A stretch of DNA of 64,000 bases, taken from contig NZ_JAOYTH010000003.1 of NCBI RefSeq assembly GCF_025847205.1, positions 124,001 through 188,000 of the forward strand. Direction: 5' to 3'. Positions 1 to 9,133 of the stretch are shown in pieces. A program made the position numbers and the translations under genes. Each line of letters opens with the position of its first letter. Position 1 is the stretch's first letter. The notes beneath the pieces are model-generated. The model was not told the DNA's origin. It saw nothing but the letters and a program-made list of their open reading frames with translations, and did not search any database. Source of the DNA: Pararhizobium sp. YC-54 (GTDB taxonomy: Bacteria; Pseudomonadota; Alphaproteobacteria; Rhizobiales; Rhizobiaceae).

Positions 1-639
1 AAAGCGCCAGACCGTGGTCTTCTTGACCTCGCTGTCCTCCAGCGCCCGGGTGACCGGCACCTGATAGGTCGACAGCATTTCCATCAGGTCGCGCGGGCAA
101 TAGGCGCGGCCGGGATCGCCGACGAGGACATCGGCGCCCTTGTCGGCAAGAGCGGTCAACCAGGGAACGATCCTGTCGGCAAATGCCTTGTCATAAAAGA
201 CATCGCCGGCAAGATAGACGTCCGCGTCCCGCCCGGCGCCGATGATATCGACCGCCGCCGATGAGATATCGACGCCGTTGAGCGCAGCGTTCAGCCGGAT
301 GGCGGTTTCGGTCCAGGGGTCGATATCGACGGCCAGTACCGAGGCAGCCCCCGCCTTCATCGCCGCGATCGCCACCAGGCCTGAGCCGGAAGCGAAATCG
401 ATCACCCGCTTGCCGGAAACCAGCCCGGGATGATCGAGAATGTAGCGCGCCAGCCCCTGTCCGCCTGCCCAGGCAAAAGCCCAGAACGGCGGCGGCAAGC
501 CGATTTCCTCCAGCTCCTCCTCCGTCTTCAACCACAGATCATGGGCTTCGCTGGCCAGATGCAGCCGGATTTCCGGCACATGCGGCGGCGTCATGATGTC
601 CGTGTTGGCGCGGATGAAGGTTTCGGGATCGGTTTTCAC
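1..639 (-). CDS. Class I SAM-dependent methyltransferase (ETFB lysine methyltransferase / PrmA-like), 3' end cut by window
   Basis: Read on the minus strand, this frame gives a Rossmann-type methyltransferase. Motif I is visible (VIDFASGSGLVAIAA) followed by the acidic loop AVDIDPW, and a later VGDPGRAY segment. An N-terminal PPFWAFAWAGGQGLARY stretch is typical of the small family of protein methyltransferases related to ETF-beta lysine methyltransferase and ribosomal protein L11 methyltransferase. The C-terminus lies outside the window. The start is uncertain: GTG at 639 gives VKTDPETFIRANT; TTG at 660 is the alternative, and an in-frame stop lies just upstream. The substrate cannot be told from the sequence. 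It is separated from the next gene by a 245-bp repeat-bearing spacer, so it is probably its own unit. Confidence 0.75.
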   Translation of the reverse strand, partial: MKTDPETFIRANTDIMTPPHVPEIRLHLASEAHDLWLKTEEELEEIGLPPPFWAFAWAGGQGLARYILDHPGLVSGKRVIDFASGSGLVAIAAMKAGAASVLAVDIDPWTETAIRLNAALNGVDISSAAVDIIGAGRDADVYLAGDVFYDKAFADRIVPWLTALADKGADVLVGDPGRAYCPRDLMEMLSTYQVPVTRALEDSEVKKTTVWRF

Positions 640-699
640 GAGAATACGGTTTCCGGGCAAACGTCATGCAAGCTGATGGATTTGGGTAGGCGGCGCTCT

Positions 700-815
700 C
701 TATGTCCCATCATCCTCGCCCTTGTGGCGGGGATCCAGCAGCGGCGGGTCTGCGCCGCAAAGACTTTCACGCGACAGACGTCGCGTGGCTGGATCCCTGT
801 GACAAGCACAGGGAT
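700..815. repeat. Intergenic imperfect inverted repeat (palindromic element)
   Basis: Two 19-base arms, 721-739 and 788-806, are inverted copies matching at 16 of 19 positions and both contain GGGATCCAGC or its complement. The interior is also self-complementary in part (GCGGCGGGTC...GCGCCGC). The element fills most of the spacer between the methyltransferase and the EVE gene and holds no credible gene. It resembles the mobile palindromic elements scattered in rhizobial intergenic DNA; family membership is inference. Confidence 0.5.
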
Positions 816-861
816 AACGGAGAATGGGGGTGCGTCAATTCATATCAAACCGAACGCCGCG

Positions 862-883
862 CACACACACACACAAAAAAAAA
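862..883. repeat. CA dinucleotide run followed by A9 homopolymer
   Basis: About six CA units run directly into nine A residues, ending at the base before the EVE gene stop codon (TCA on the plus strand, 884-886). Simple repeats are rare in this otherwise high-complexity GC-rich DNA. On the minus strand it is a T9 tract just after the EVE stop, which could aid termination, although no GC-rich stem precedes it. Confidence 0.7.
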
Positions 884-1321
884 TCACCGCGGCGGATTAT
901 CCAGTCCGCCAAGCCGGCAGATTTCCAGGTATTCTTCCTCGGTAACCGGCTGCACCGACAGCCGCATCGACGTGACCAGGGCCATCGTCTCGAATTTCGG
1001 ATTGGCCTTGATGTCCTTCAGCGACACCGGGTTGGGCAGGTCGCAGACGGCGCGGATATCGACGCAGTCCCAGCGGGCATCGCCATCAGCAGTCGAATCC
1101 GGATGCGACAGTGCGCAGACTTCGGTGATCCCGACAATCTCCAGACCCTCGTTCGAGTGGTAGAAGAAGCCCTTGTCGCCGATCTGCATGGCCCGCATGT
1201 TGTTGCGCGCCAGATAATTGCGTACCCCGGTCCATTCGGTTCCCTTGGCACCCGCATCCTTCTGCATCGCCCAGGACCATTTGAACGGCTCGGACTTGTA
1301 AAGCCAGTAACCCACGCTCAA
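884..1321 (-). CDS. EVE domain-containing protein
   Basis: A 145-residue protein that is a single EVE domain (PUA-like fold, related to human THYN1). Typical features are the N-terminal YWLYKSEP, the central WTGVRNYLARNNMRAMQIGDKGFFYHSNE block, and a C-terminal PKFETMALVTSMRLSVQPV segment. EVE domains are thought to bind modified bases in DNA or RNA; the target of stand-alone bacterial EVE proteins is not established. Its ATG overlaps the stop of the upstream yciI-like gene as ATGA (1318-1321), so the two are translationally coupled at the end of the tsaD-gpsA-yciI-EVE group. An RNA-quality role alongside TsaD would be inference from context only. Confidence 0.85.
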   Translation of the reverse strand: MSVGYWLYKSEPFKWSWAMQKDAGAKGTEWTGVRNYLARNNMRAMQIGDKGFFYHSNEGLEIVGITEVCALSHPDSTADGDARWDCVDIRAVCDLPNPVSLKDIKANPKFETMALVTSMRLSVQPVTEEEYLEICRLGGLDNPPR

Positions 1322-1611
1322 GCCTCCGGCTTGTTGAAGACCCAGTTCCAGGGCTTGATATCGACATTGGCGAACAGGCCGGCCTTGGCATAGGGATCGG
1401 CGCTGGCGATGGTCCGCGCTTCCTCGATCGTTTCCGCCTTGATCACCACCAGGCTGCCGTTCGGCTTGCCTGCATCGTCAAGGAACGGACCGGCAAAGGC
1501 CAATGTGCCCTTGGCATTGAGATCGTTCAGAAACTCGACATGCGCGGGACGGGCATCCATCCGCACCTGCAGGGCATTCGGCTTGTCCGTGCACAGAACC
1601 GCAAACAGCAT
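1318..1611 (-). CDS. YciI family protein
   Basis: A 97-residue protein covering the whole YciI/YCII fold (ferredoxin-like dimeric alpha/beta barrel), from MLFAVLCTDKPNALQVR to FANVDIKPWNWVFN. The conserved His-Asp pair of the family is represented by the RPAHVEFLNDL segment and the later SADPYAKAGLF. Biochemical roles of stand-alone YciI proteins are mostly unknown. It lies 18 bp downstream of gpsA and overlaps the EVE gene by 4 bp, so it is probably co-transcribed with both. Confidence 0.85.
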   Translation of the reverse strand: MLFAVLCTDKPNALQVRMDARPAHVEFLNDLNAKGTLAFAGPFLDDAGKPNGSLVVIKAETIEEARTIASADPYAKAGLFANVDIKPWNWVFNKPEA

Positions 1612-1629
1612 GGTATTCTCCTTGAGTGA

Positions 1630-2631
1630 CTATTCCTGCGTGATCGGGCGCGACATCAGCTGTTCCAGCGCCGTTTTCACATCCATCTTTCCATCGATGA
1701 TCGCAGCCACCGCCTCGGTCACCGGCATATCGACACTGAGTTTTCTGGCAACATCGGCAGCGACCGAGGCTGCAAACGCCCCCTCGACCAGTTCGCCCGA
1801 ATGCCCCTTGGCGCTGCCGCTCTGGCCAAGCGCGATACCGTAACGCAGATTGCGCGACTGATGGCTGGTCGCCGTCAACACCAGATCGCCGAGACCCGAC
1901 AGACCGCGCACCGTATCGGCCTCGCCGCCGCGCGCCGCGACGAAGCGCGACATTTCGGCCAGTCCGCGCGAAATCAGCGCCGCCCGGGCCGAATCGCCAA
2001 GGCCGGCACCCTCGACGATACCGCACGCGATCGCCAGTACATTCTTCAAGGCGCCGCCAAGCTGGACGCCGATGCGGTCGGCGGAGGGATAGAGACGGAA
2101 CGTCGCACCCGACAGCGCCTCGGCAAGAACCGCCGCGCGCTCGATGCTGCCGGCCGCAATCACCATGGCCGTCGGCAGACCCTTGGCAATATCGGCAGCG
2201 AAACCCGGTCCGGACAGCACGGCGACATTCTGCAGATGCAACTCTTCCTCAACGACATCGGTGAGCAGACGGCCACTGGCGCGCTCCATGCCCTTGGCGC
2301 AGATCACCACGTCCGCACCCTTGCCGATGAACCCATTGAGTGATCGCGCCGCTTCGCGCTGCGCCTGCGACGGCATGGCGAAGAGAACGATACCGGCCCC
2401 CTCAAGCACTGCCGGATCGTCGGAAACATCAAGCGCTTCCGGCAGGTCGATGCCCGGCAGGGCGCTGTCGTTGCGGCCGGTTTGCTTGAAATCCTCGACG
2501 ATGCTTTCGCGGCGGGTCAGCAGCGTCACCGGCACCTTGCCGGATGCGGCCGCAACAGCAGCCAGCGCCGTTCCGAACGCGCCGGAACCTACAACGACAA
2601 TACGCTCCGTCCGCACCACGTCTGCCATCAT
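1630..2631 (-). CDS. gpsA: Glycerol-3-phosphate dehydrogenase [NAD(P)+]
   Basis: GpsA reduces dihydroxyacetone phosphate to sn-glycerol 3-phosphate, the backbone precursor for phospholipids, in the cytosol. The 333-residue product starts with the NAD(P)-binding loop [16 protein letters not shown], contains [11 protein letters not shown] and [16 protein letters not shown], the catalytic-region segment [17 protein letters not shown], and the typical [14 protein letters not shown]. Length is normal for the family. Two consecutive ATGs (2631 and 2628) could serve as start; the first overlaps the tsaD stop as ATGA. The order tsaD-gpsA-yciI is common in rhizobia. Confidence 0.95.
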   Translation of the reverse strand: MMADVVRTERIVVVGSGAFGTALAAVAAASGKVPVTLLTRRESIVEDFKQTGRNDSALPGIDLPEALDVSDDPAVLEGAGIVLFAMPSQAQREAARSLNGFIGKGADVVICAKGMERASGRLLTDVVEEELHLQNVAVLSGPGFAADIAKGLPTAMVIAAGSIERAAVLAEALSGATFRLYPSADRIGVQLGGALKNVLAIACGIVEGAGLGDSARAALISRGLAEMSRFVAARGGEADTVRGLSGLGDLVLTATSHQSRNLRYGIALGQSGSAKGHSGELVEGAFAASVAADVARKLSVDMPVTEAVAAIIDGKMDVKTALEQLMSRPITQE

Positions 2632-3725
2632 GCCTTCGCTCCCCGTTTGCCGAACCCGATCAGGGCTTTCGCATCTTGATCCAGTGGCCAGCGCGAACGC
2701 GGCGCAACATCCAGATCATCCGCAGGCAATCCCGCCGCCATGCGTTCGGCGCCCGCCCAGGCAATCATCGCGGCATTATCCGTGCACAGGTGCAAGGGCG
2801 GCGCGATAAAACGGAAGCCGTTCTTGTCGCAAAGCTCCTGCAGTGTCGCCCGCAGCGTCTGGTTTGCCGCCACACCACCGGCCACGACCAGCGCCGGATG
2901 CTCGACAGTGCCGGAAAATTGCGCCTTGAACCGGGTAAGCCCCCGGCCGATGCGATCCTTCAGCGTGCGCGAAATCGCCTTCTGGAAGGAGGCGCAGATA
3001 TCGGCAATATCCTGCTCGCTCACCGGTGCTATCGACTGGGCTGCCTGGCGAACGGCCGTCTTCAGACCGGAAAATGAAAAATCGAGGCGGGCTTCGCCGA
3101 CCAGCGGACGCGGAAGGGAAAACCGGTCCGGGTTGCCGCTTTTTGCCGCACGTTCGACGGCCGGACCGCCCGGATAGGGAAGGCCCAACAGCTTCGCCGT
3201 CTTGTCGAAGGCTTCGCCCAGTGCATCGTCGATGGTGGTGCCCCAGCGCTCGTAAGCGCCGACATCCTTCACAAGGATCAGCTGCGTGTGGCCGCCGGAA
3301 ACCAGCAGCATCAGGTAGGGAAAGGCGAGCCCGTCAGTCAGCCGCGCCGTCAGCGCATGGCCTTCCAGATGATTGACCGCATAGAGCGGTTTTCCCGAGG
3401 CGCGCGCCAATGCCTTGCCGGTCATCAGGCCGACAAGCAGGCCGCCGATCAAGCCCGGGCCGCTGGTGGCGGCGATCGCGTCGATATCGGCAAGCGTGAC
3501 GCCGGCGCGCAAAAGCGCCTCCTCGATCAGCGTATCGAGCGCCTCGACATGGGCGCGCGCGGCGATCTCGGGCACCACGCCGCCATAGATGCTGTGCTCT
3601 TCCAATTGGCTCAAAACCACATCGCCAAGGATCTCGCCATGACCGTTTTCATCGCGCAAGACGACGGAAGCGGCGGTCTCGTCGCAGCTTGTTTCGATAC
3701 CAAGGATACGCAGGCGGGCGGACAT
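2628..3725 (-). CDS. tsaD: tRNA N6-adenosine threonylcarbamoyltransferase
   Basis: TsaD transfers the threonylcarbamoyl group to A37 of ANN-decoding tRNAs (t6A), with TsaB and TsaE. The start [20 protein letters not shown] at 3725 fits the family; a longer open frame extends upstream but crosses the hemC promoter region and lacks homology. Family signatures are visible: metal-binding HVEAL and NHLEGH segments, ISGPGL-like [22 protein letters not shown], and the ATPase block VAGGVAANQ. Length (365 residues) is normal for alphaproteobacteria. It is divergent from hemC across 75 bp, and its stop overlaps gpsA. Confidence 0.95.
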   Translation of the reverse strand: MSARLRILGIETSCDETAASVVLRDENGHGEILGDVVLSQLEEHSIYGGVVPEIAARAHVEALDTLIEEALLRAGVTLADIDAIAATSGPGLIGGLLVGLMTGKALARASGKPLYAVNHLEGHALTARLTDGLAFPYLMLLVSGGHTQLILVKDVGAYERWGTTIDDALGEAFDKTAKLLGLPYPGGPAVERAAKSGNPDRFSLPRPLVGEARLDFSFSGLKTAVRQAAQSIAPVSEQDIADICASFQKAISRTLKDRIGRGLTRFKAQFSGTVEHPALVVAGGVAANQTLRATLQELCDKNGFRFIAPPLHLCTDNAAMIAWAGAERMAAGLPADDLDVAPRSRWPLDQDAKALIGFGKRGAKA

Positions 3726-3800
3726 GGGCAGTTTACTCGAATATTGCGGTCGCGGGGAAAGGCGGATACACGGAACTCCGGTAACAACGGATCGCAGTGG

Positions 3801-4730
3801 ATGCAAACAAAACCTTTCCGGATCGGCACACGGGGCAGTCCCCTGGCGCTGGCGCAGGCCCATGAAACACGGGACCGGCTGATGGCGGCCCATGGCCTGC
3901 CGTCCGAAATGTTCGAGATCGTCGTGCTGTCGACCATGGGCGACCGGATCACCGATCGCTCACTGTCAGCGATTGGCGGCAAGGGGCTTTTTACCCAGGA
4001 ACTGGAGGATATGCTTATCTCCGGCGGCCTGGATTTTGCCGTGCATTCCTCCAAGGACATGCCGACCAAGCTGCCGGCCGGCCTGTTCCTCTCCGCCTAC
4101 CTGCCGCGCGAAGACGCCCGCGACGCCTTTATCGGGCGCACCGCCGCGAAACTCATGGACCTGCCACAGGGTGCCACCATCGGCTCCTCATCCTTGCGCC
4201 GTCAGGCCCTGATCAAGCGTCTGCGCCCGGATATCAACGTCATCACTTTTCGCGGCCTGGTCGATACCCGGCTAAGGAAACTCGCTGAGGGCCAGGTCGA
4301 TGCGACGCTGCTCGCCTTCGCCGGCCTCAAGCGATTGGGCAAGGATGATGTTCCGACCGAAATCCTCGATCCCGAAATCTTCCCTCCGGCACCGGCGCAA
4401 GGCGCGATCTGTATCGAAAGCCGCATTGGCGACGACCGGATCAACGGCCTTTTGGAAGCGATCAACGATCCAAGGACGTATGAGGCCGTGACCTGCGAAC
4501 GGGCATTCCTCTCGACCCTTGACGGCTCCTGCCGCACGCCGATTGCCGGTTATGCCGTCTCCGACGGCGACACGATCCGCTTTTCCGGCATGGTCCTGAC
4601 CCCGGACGGCAGCGAGTCTTTTCGCGTGGCGACCGAAGGCAAGGCATCCGATGCCGAACAGCTCGGCGCCAAAGCCGGTGACGATATCCGCATCGATGCG
4701 GGACCGGATTTCTTTTCGAGCTGGACCTGA
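3801..4730 (+). CDS. hemC: Hydroxymethylbilane synthase (porphobilinogen deaminase)
   Basis: HemC polymerises four porphobilinogens into hydroxymethylbilane, the linear tetrapyrrole used for haem and cobalamin. The 309-residue protein begins [20 protein letters not shown]. It contains [27 protein letters not shown] with the cofactor-contacting arginines, and the dipyrromethane-cofactor cysteine in [13 protein letters not shown]. The ATG at 3801 was chosen because the family N-terminus starts there; the open frame to the left is an artefact overlapping tsaD. hemD follows after 4 bp, forming a hemCD unit. Confidence 0.96.
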   Translation: MQTKPFRIGTRGSPLALAQAHETRDRLMAAHGLPSEMFEIVVLSTMGDRITDRSLSAIGGKGLFTQELEDMLISGGLDFAVHSSKDMPTKLPAGLFLSAYLPREDARDAFIGRTAAKLMDLPQGATIGSSSLRRQALIKRLRPDINVITFRGLVDTRLRKLAEGQVDATLLAFAGLKRLGKDDVPTEILDPEIFPPAPAQGAICIESRIGDDRINGLLEAINDPRTYEAVTCERAFLSTLDGSCRTPIAGYAVSDGDTIRFSGMVLTPDGSESFRVATEGKASDAEQLGAKAGDDIRIDAGPDFFSSWT

Positions 4731-4734
4731 GCCC

Positions 4735-5457
4735 ATGCCTGTCCCCTTGCGCGTTCTTGTCACCCGGCCGCAACCTTCGGCGGCGGCAACGGCGGCAAGG
4801 CTCGAAGCGATGGGGCACGTGGCCGTGCTTCTGCCAGTCATGGAAGCCGTCCATCAGCCGCAGGCCACGTTGGAGGCGCTGGCCCATCCCCACAGCGCCA
4901 TTGCGGTGACCAGCGCCGAGGTTTTTCGCGCCCTTGCATCCGGCAAGGCCAAGCTTGCGCCGCATCTGCAGACACCCGTCTACTGCGTCGGCCCGGCAAC
5001 GGCGCAGGCGGCGCGGCAAATGGGCTTCCGATCGGTTATCTCCGGCAGCGGCACCGGGGTCTCCCTGGCCAGGATTGTCACCGCCGCATCGGCAAACCTC
5101 GCCGGCGGCCTGGTTTATCTTGCCGGCTGGCCGCGCTCTCCCGCTTTCGAGGCCGGTTTGCGGGCAGCGGGCATTGCCTGCCGCACGGCCGAAACCTATC
5201 GGATGTCCGCCATCGCCTATGCGCCCGAAACCGTCGAACGGCTGCTTCGTCCGCCCATCCCGGACGTGGCCCTGCTCTATTCGCACGAAACAGCACGGCA
5301 TTTCTTCGCCCTGCTTTCCCCTAAGGCTGCACGCGCTCTTTCCGGTGTCCGCCTCCTCTGCCTGAGCGAGCATGTCGCAAACGCCATACCCTCGGGCTTC
5401 GGTCCCGTCGCCATTGCCACGGAGCCCTCCGAAGAGGCGCTTCTCGCCCTGCTCTGA
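4735..5457 (+). CDS. hemD: Uroporphyrinogen-III synthase
   Basis: HemD cyclises hydroxymethylbilane with inversion of ring D to uroporphyrinogen III. The family is weakly conserved. The 240-residue product shows the expected start VLVTRPQPSAAATAARLEAMGH, the IAVTSAEVFRAL segment and CVGPATAQAARQMGF. In the second half come AGWPRSPAFEAGL and a VALLYSHETARHFFALL segment. ATG at 4735 follows the hemC stop by 4 bp. Position between hemC and the mic60-hemY pair is the standard alphaproteobacterial order and supports the call strongly. Confidence 0.92.
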   Translation: MPVPLRVLVTRPQPSAAATAARLEAMGHVAVLLPVMEAVHQPQATLEALAHPHSAIAVTSAEVFRALASGKAKLAPHLQTPVYCVGPATAQAARQMGFRSVISGSGTGVSLARIVTAASANLAGGLVYLAGWPRSPAFEAGLRAAGIACRTAETYRMSAIAYAPETVERLLRPPIPDVALLYSHETARHFFALLSPKAARALSGVRLLCLSEHVANAIPSGFGPVAIATEPSEEALLALL

Positions 5458-5557
5458 CAGTTTCGACGACTGGCAACGGCGCTTGCTCACTGCAAGGGCC
5501 TGGACAAGGAATTGTCGCTTGGGGGCTTTCCCTATCCCTGCCGCATGGCTAGGTTTA

Positions 5558-5588
5558 ATACCAAGTCTCGATGAGAGAGACTTGGTAT
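5558..5588. repeat. Perfect 12-bp inverted repeat upstream of mic60
   Basis: Arms ATACCAAGTCTC (5558-5569) and GAGACTTGGTAT (5577-5588) flank a 7-base loop. It lies in the 174-bp spacer between hemD and mic60. No T-run follows on the plus strand, so a simple terminator is unlikely. A regulator-binding palindrome or a small dispersed repeat are the two possibilities; the sequence alone does not decide. Confidence 0.6.
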
Positions 5589-5631
5589 AAGACAGTACGT
5601 CACGTTCATGCGATAACGGAAAGAGATCATC

Positions 5632-6930
5632 ATGGGACCGGAAAAACCTCCGCGCCGCTCGAAATCCGATCAGGAGCCGTTGACGATCGACCTGGATGCC
5701 AACACGGCGGCAGCCGAAGACGCGGACAGAACCGATGCCGCGGCTGAGCGCGAAGCGGTTGTCAACGAGGCGGCGGAAATCCGCGCCGGCGAAGCCGATG
5801 AAACCGTGCGCGCCGACATTCCCGAGCCGGCCGACGTCCCGGAACAGGACAATGATGCACGCGAGGCCGATGAAGAAGACGCGCGCGCCGAGGCCGCAGC
5901 GGCAGCCTTTGCCGAAGAGCCGGCCTCGGCCGCAACAGCGGCGGAACACCCGGCCCGACCGTTCCATACCGAACCGCGCCGCGTGTCCAATTCAGGCGCC
6001 CTTGCCGCCGGCATTCTCGGTGGTTTGATCACGCTTCTCGGCGCAGGCGGCCTGCAATATGCCGGCGTCATGCCCTCGCTTGGTCCGGGCGGTGGCAACA
6101 CGGCCATCGAACAGAGCCTTGCAAGCGATATCGAAGCCCTCAAGGCCCAGCTTGCCGCAGCACCTGTACCGCCGGCGACCGCCGATCTCAGCCCGCTTGA
6201 GGCCCGTATCGCCGAGCTTGAAAAGACGGCCGCTGAAGCCGGAAACGGCGCGGCCGCCGATGTTTCGGGACTCGATGCCCAGATCGCCAACCTGACCGGC
6301 GAGATCGCCACGCTGAAATCGGCGCTGGCCGATGCGCAGCAATCCGCCGCAACGGCGAAATCCGAGCTTTCGACCCGCCTCGATGCCGCAGAAAAGAAGA
6401 TCGACGAACCGGCAAGCGACGTGCAACTGGCCCGCGCCGTGGCCGTCACCGCGCTGAAGACGGCGATTGATCGCGGCGGACCGTTCCTTGCCGAACTGGA
6501 CGCTCTGAAAAGCATCGCCGCTAGCGACCCGGCCGTTACCGGCCTTGCCGAAGATGCCAAGACCGGCATCGCGCCCCGCGCCGATCTGGTGCGCGATTTC
6601 CCGACTGTTGCCGATGCGATGCTGGAGGCAACGCAGCACAGCGATCCCAATCAGGGGGTTTTCTCCCGCCTGATGGACAGCGCCTCCTCAGCCATCCGCA
6701 TCCGTCCCGTCGGCAGCGTCGAGGGCCAAGGCCCCGAAGCCGTCGTCGCCCGCATCGAGGACAAGCTGACCAATGGCGATTTGAAGGGCGCAAGCCTGGA
6801 ATGGGACGCCTTGCCGGAACCGGCAAAGGCAGCCGGTGCCGATTTCAAGGCGAAGCTCGACCAGCGTATCCGCGTCGAAGGCCTGATCGGCGCCACCGTT
6901 GCCGGCGCCATGACGGCCAACCAGGGCTAA
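5632..6930 (+). CDS. mic60: Mic60/mitofilin-like inner membrane protein (COG4223 family)
   Basis: A 432-residue protein with an acidic Ala/Glu-rich N-terminal cytoplasmic region (about 1-120), one membrane span near 122-146 (LAAGILGGLITLLGAGG), a long coiled-coil region (about 160-270, heptad-like LEARIAELEKTAAEAG and later stretches) and a C-terminal mitofilin-like domain (about 290-430). This matches the alphaproteobacterial homologue of mitochondrial Mic60, the MICOS core that shapes crista junctions. The diagnostic context is present: hemD upstream and hemY directly downstream (10 bp). In alphaproteobacteria with intracytoplasmic membranes the protein affects their shape; its role in a rhizobium is not settled. 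Confidence 0.85.
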   Translation: MGPEKPPRRSKSDQEPLTIDLDANTAAAEDADRTDAAAEREAVVNEAAEIRAGEADETVRADIPEPADVPEQDNDAREADEEDARAEAAAAAFAEEPASAATAAEHPARPFHTEPRRVSNSGALAAGILGGLITLLGAGGLQYAGVMPSLGPGGGNTAIEQSLASDIEALKAQLAAAPVPPATADLSPLEARIAELEKTAAEAGNGAAADVSGLDAQIANLTGEIATLKSALADAQQSAATAKSELSTRLDAAEKKIDEPASDVQLARAVAVTALKTAIDRGGPFLAELDALKSIAASDPAVTGLAEDAKTGIAPRADLVRDFPTVADAMLEATQHSDPNQGVFSRLMDSASSAIRIRPVGSVEGQGPEAVVARIEDKLTNGDLKGASLEWDALPEPAKAAGADFKAKLDQRIRVEGLIGATVAGAMTANQG

Positions 6931-6940
6931 GGAAGAGTTC

Positions 6941-8620
6941 ATGATCCGTATTCTGTTCTATGTCCTCATCGTTCTGGCGCTTGGTGCCGGTTTTGCCTGG
7001 CTGGCCGATCGTCCCGGCGAACTATCGCTGATCTGGCAGGGCCAACGCATCGAGATGAGCCTGATGGTGGCGGCAACCCTGCTTGCCTCGCTAATCGCCG
7101 CCGTCCTGATCGTCGTCTGGTTCCTCCGTGTCGTCTGGCTTTCCCCGCATTCGATCTCGCGCTATTTCCGCGCCCGCAAGCGCGACCGGGGCTATCAGGC
7201 GCTCTCCACCGGTCTGATTGCCGCAGGAGCCGGCGACAGTGCGCTTGCCCGCAAGATGACCGCCCGCATCCATGGGCTGCTGAGTTCCGACCAGGAGCCG
7301 CTGATCCACCTGCTCGAAGCGCAGACGGCGCTGATCGAGGGCAAATACGACGACGCCCGCAAGAAATTCGAGCTGATGGCCGACGATCCGGAAACCCGCG
7401 AACTCGGCCTGCGCGGCCTTTATCTCGAAGCCAAGCGGCTGGGCGCCAACGAAGCGGCCCGCCAATATGCCGAGCGTGCCGCCGACAAGGCGCCGCACCT
7501 GCCCTGGGCAACGCTGGCGGCATTGGACTATCGCAGCCAGACCGGCCAATGGGACGAAGCGATCCGCCTCCTCGACCAGAGCCGCGCGTCACATGTCATC
7601 GAGCGCAAGGAAGCCGACCGCAAGAAGGCCGTGCTTCTGACCGCCCGCGCCACTGAGAAGCTGGAGGCCGATCCGAAGGGCGCCCGTGACGATGCGTTGG
7701 CGGCGCTGAAGCTCGCCGAAGACCTGGTACCCGCCGGCCTGGTCGCCGCGAAGGCGCTGTTTCGCGAAGACAATCTGCGCAAGGCGGCTGCCATTCTGGA
7801 AAAGCTCTGGAAGCAGGATCCGCATCCGGAAGTCGCCAGGCTCTATGTCCGCGCCCGCAGCGGCGATTCCGCTACCGACCGACTGAAGCGTGCCAACAAG
7901 CTCGAGGCGTTGCGACCCAACAATCCCGTGGCGCTCGCCGCCGTTGCCGAAAGCGCGCTCGAAGCACGCCAACTGCCGCTTGCCCGCTCCAAGGCGGAGG
8001 CCGCCGCCCGCATCCAGCCGAATGAGGGCATCTTTCTGCTGCTCGCCGATATCGAAGAAGCCGATACCGGTGATGACGGCCGTATCCGCCACTGGATGAA
8101 CCAGGCGCTGAAAAGCCCGCGTGATCCGGCCTGGACGGCGGACGGTGTGACAGCGCCGGAATGGTTGCCGGTCTCGCCGGTCAGCGGCCGCCTCGACGCC
8201 TTCGAATGGAAACAGCCGGTCGCCCAGATCGCCGGACCGGTCGAGGAAGGCACGCTGGATGCCGCAGACGCTGCGATCCGCAGCCTGCCGCCGGTAGCCA
8301 TCGCCCATCAACATCAAGAGCCGCAGCCTGAACGGCCCGCAACACCGTTCAAGACCAGTCCTGTGGTCGAAGCCGGGGACAAGGTGCCGGAGACGGTCAG
8401 GACCATCGCCGTGCCGGCGCCGAGCGAATCGGTGATCGTGCCGCAGACGGTGAAAGTCGAACCCCAGCCGACGACAACCAAGTCGGCCCCAACCAAAACT
8501 GTGGAAGCCAAAACCGAGGAAAAGGTCGTCGAACCATTCTTCGGCCGGCCGCCTGATGATCCCGGCGTTCGCGATGACAATAGCAAGCCATTGGAAAAGA
8601 CTACGTTTCGCCTTTTTTAA
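6941..8620 (+). CDS. hemY: HemY-like membrane-anchored TPR protein
   Basis: The N-terminus carries two membrane spans (about 1-22 and 40-65) and the HemY_N block typical of proteobacterial HemY, followed by tetratricopeptide-like helices (about 90-400). The last 120 residues are Pro/Thr/Val-rich and low-complexity, ending in KTTFRLF. This is the proteobacterial HemY of the hemCDXY cluster and is not protoporphyrinogen oxidase; its role in haem synthesis is still unclear. It starts 10 bp after mic60, so both proteins probably come from one transcript and may share a membrane complex (inference). Confidence 0.85.
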   Translation: MIRILFYVLIVLALGAGFAWLADRPGELSLIWQGQRIEMSLMVAATLLASLIAAVLIVVWFLRVVWLSPHSISRYFRARKRDRGYQALSTGLIAAGAGDSALARKMTARIHGLLSSDQEPLIHLLEAQTALIEGKYDDARKKFELMADDPETRELGLRGLYLEAKRLGANEAARQYAERAADKAPHLPWATLAALDYRSQTGQWDEAIRLLDQSRASHVIERKEADRKKAVLLTARATEKLEADPKGARDDALAALKLAEDLVPAGLVAAKALFREDNLRKAAAILEKLWKQDPHPEVARLYVRARSGDSATDRLKRANKLEALRPNNPVALAAVAESALEARQLPLARSKAEAAARIQPNEGIFLLLADIEEADTGDDGRIRHWMNQALKSPRDPAWTADGVTAPEWLPVSPVSGRLDAFEWKQPVAQIAGPVEEGTLDAADAAIRSLPPVAIAHQHQEPQPERPATPFKTSPVVEAGDKVPETVRTIAVPAPSESVIVPQTVKVEPQPTTTKSAPTKTVEAKTEEKVVEPFFGRPPDDPGVRDDNSKPLEKTTFRLF

Positions 8621-8646
8621 AGAAACCCCGATTTTGACGGAAAAGC

Positions 8647-9132
8647 ATGTTTGACCGATTTCGAACTTTCCTCGACAGCCTGACCGGCAGCGGGCCGTCC
8701 GCGATAGAGCCCGGTGACCGCCGGATCGCCATCATGGCACTGTGCATCCAGGTGATGGAGGCCGACGGTGAGATCCACGAGAAGGAGCGCAAAAAGGTGC
8801 GCTCGATGATCAAGGATCACTACAAGCTCGACGATGCGGCACTCGACGCGCTGATTGCCGCTGGCGAGACCGCCGAAAGCCAGGCCATCGACTTCTTCCG
8901 CTTCACCTCCGACATCAAACGGCATTTTTCCGAGGAGCAGCGGATAGACCTCGTCGGCATGCTATGGGAGATTGTCTATGCCGATGGCAAGCGCAGCGAG
9001 ATGGAAGACCACGTGATCTGGCGGATCGCCGATCTGCTCGGCGTGTCCGGCAGGGACAGGATCATCAAGCGGCAGGAGGTGGCCGCCAAGCTGGACATCG
9101 TGGAGGAGACCACCGCGCAACAGGAAAAGTGA
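8647..9132 (+). CDS. TerB family protein
   Basis: A 161-residue all-helical protein. It shows the TerB fold pattern: GDRRIAIMALCIQVMEADGEIHEKE with acidic metal-binding residues, and a second half DLVGMLWEIVYADGKRSEMEDHVIWRIADLLGVS repeating the same A-DG-E motif. TerB domains bind divalent metals and are associated with membrane stress; a tellurite function is not implied. It starts 26 bp after hemY and ends 1 bp before the amidotransferase gene, so it is part of the mic60-hemY transcription unit. Confidence 0.85.
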   Translation: MFDRFRTFLDSLTGSGPSAIEPGDRRIAIMALCIQVMEADGEIHEKERKKVRSMIKDHYKLDDAALDALIAAGETAESQAIDFFRFTSDIKRHFSEEQRIDLVGMLWEIVYADGKRSEMEDHVIWRIADLLGVSGRDRIIKRQEVAAKLDIVEETTAQQEK

Positions 9133-9133
9133 A

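Noticed and set aside
3726..3893. Upstream extension of tsaD
   Set aside because: It overlaps the hemC start and promoter region and has no family similarity; the conserved N-terminus starts at 3725.
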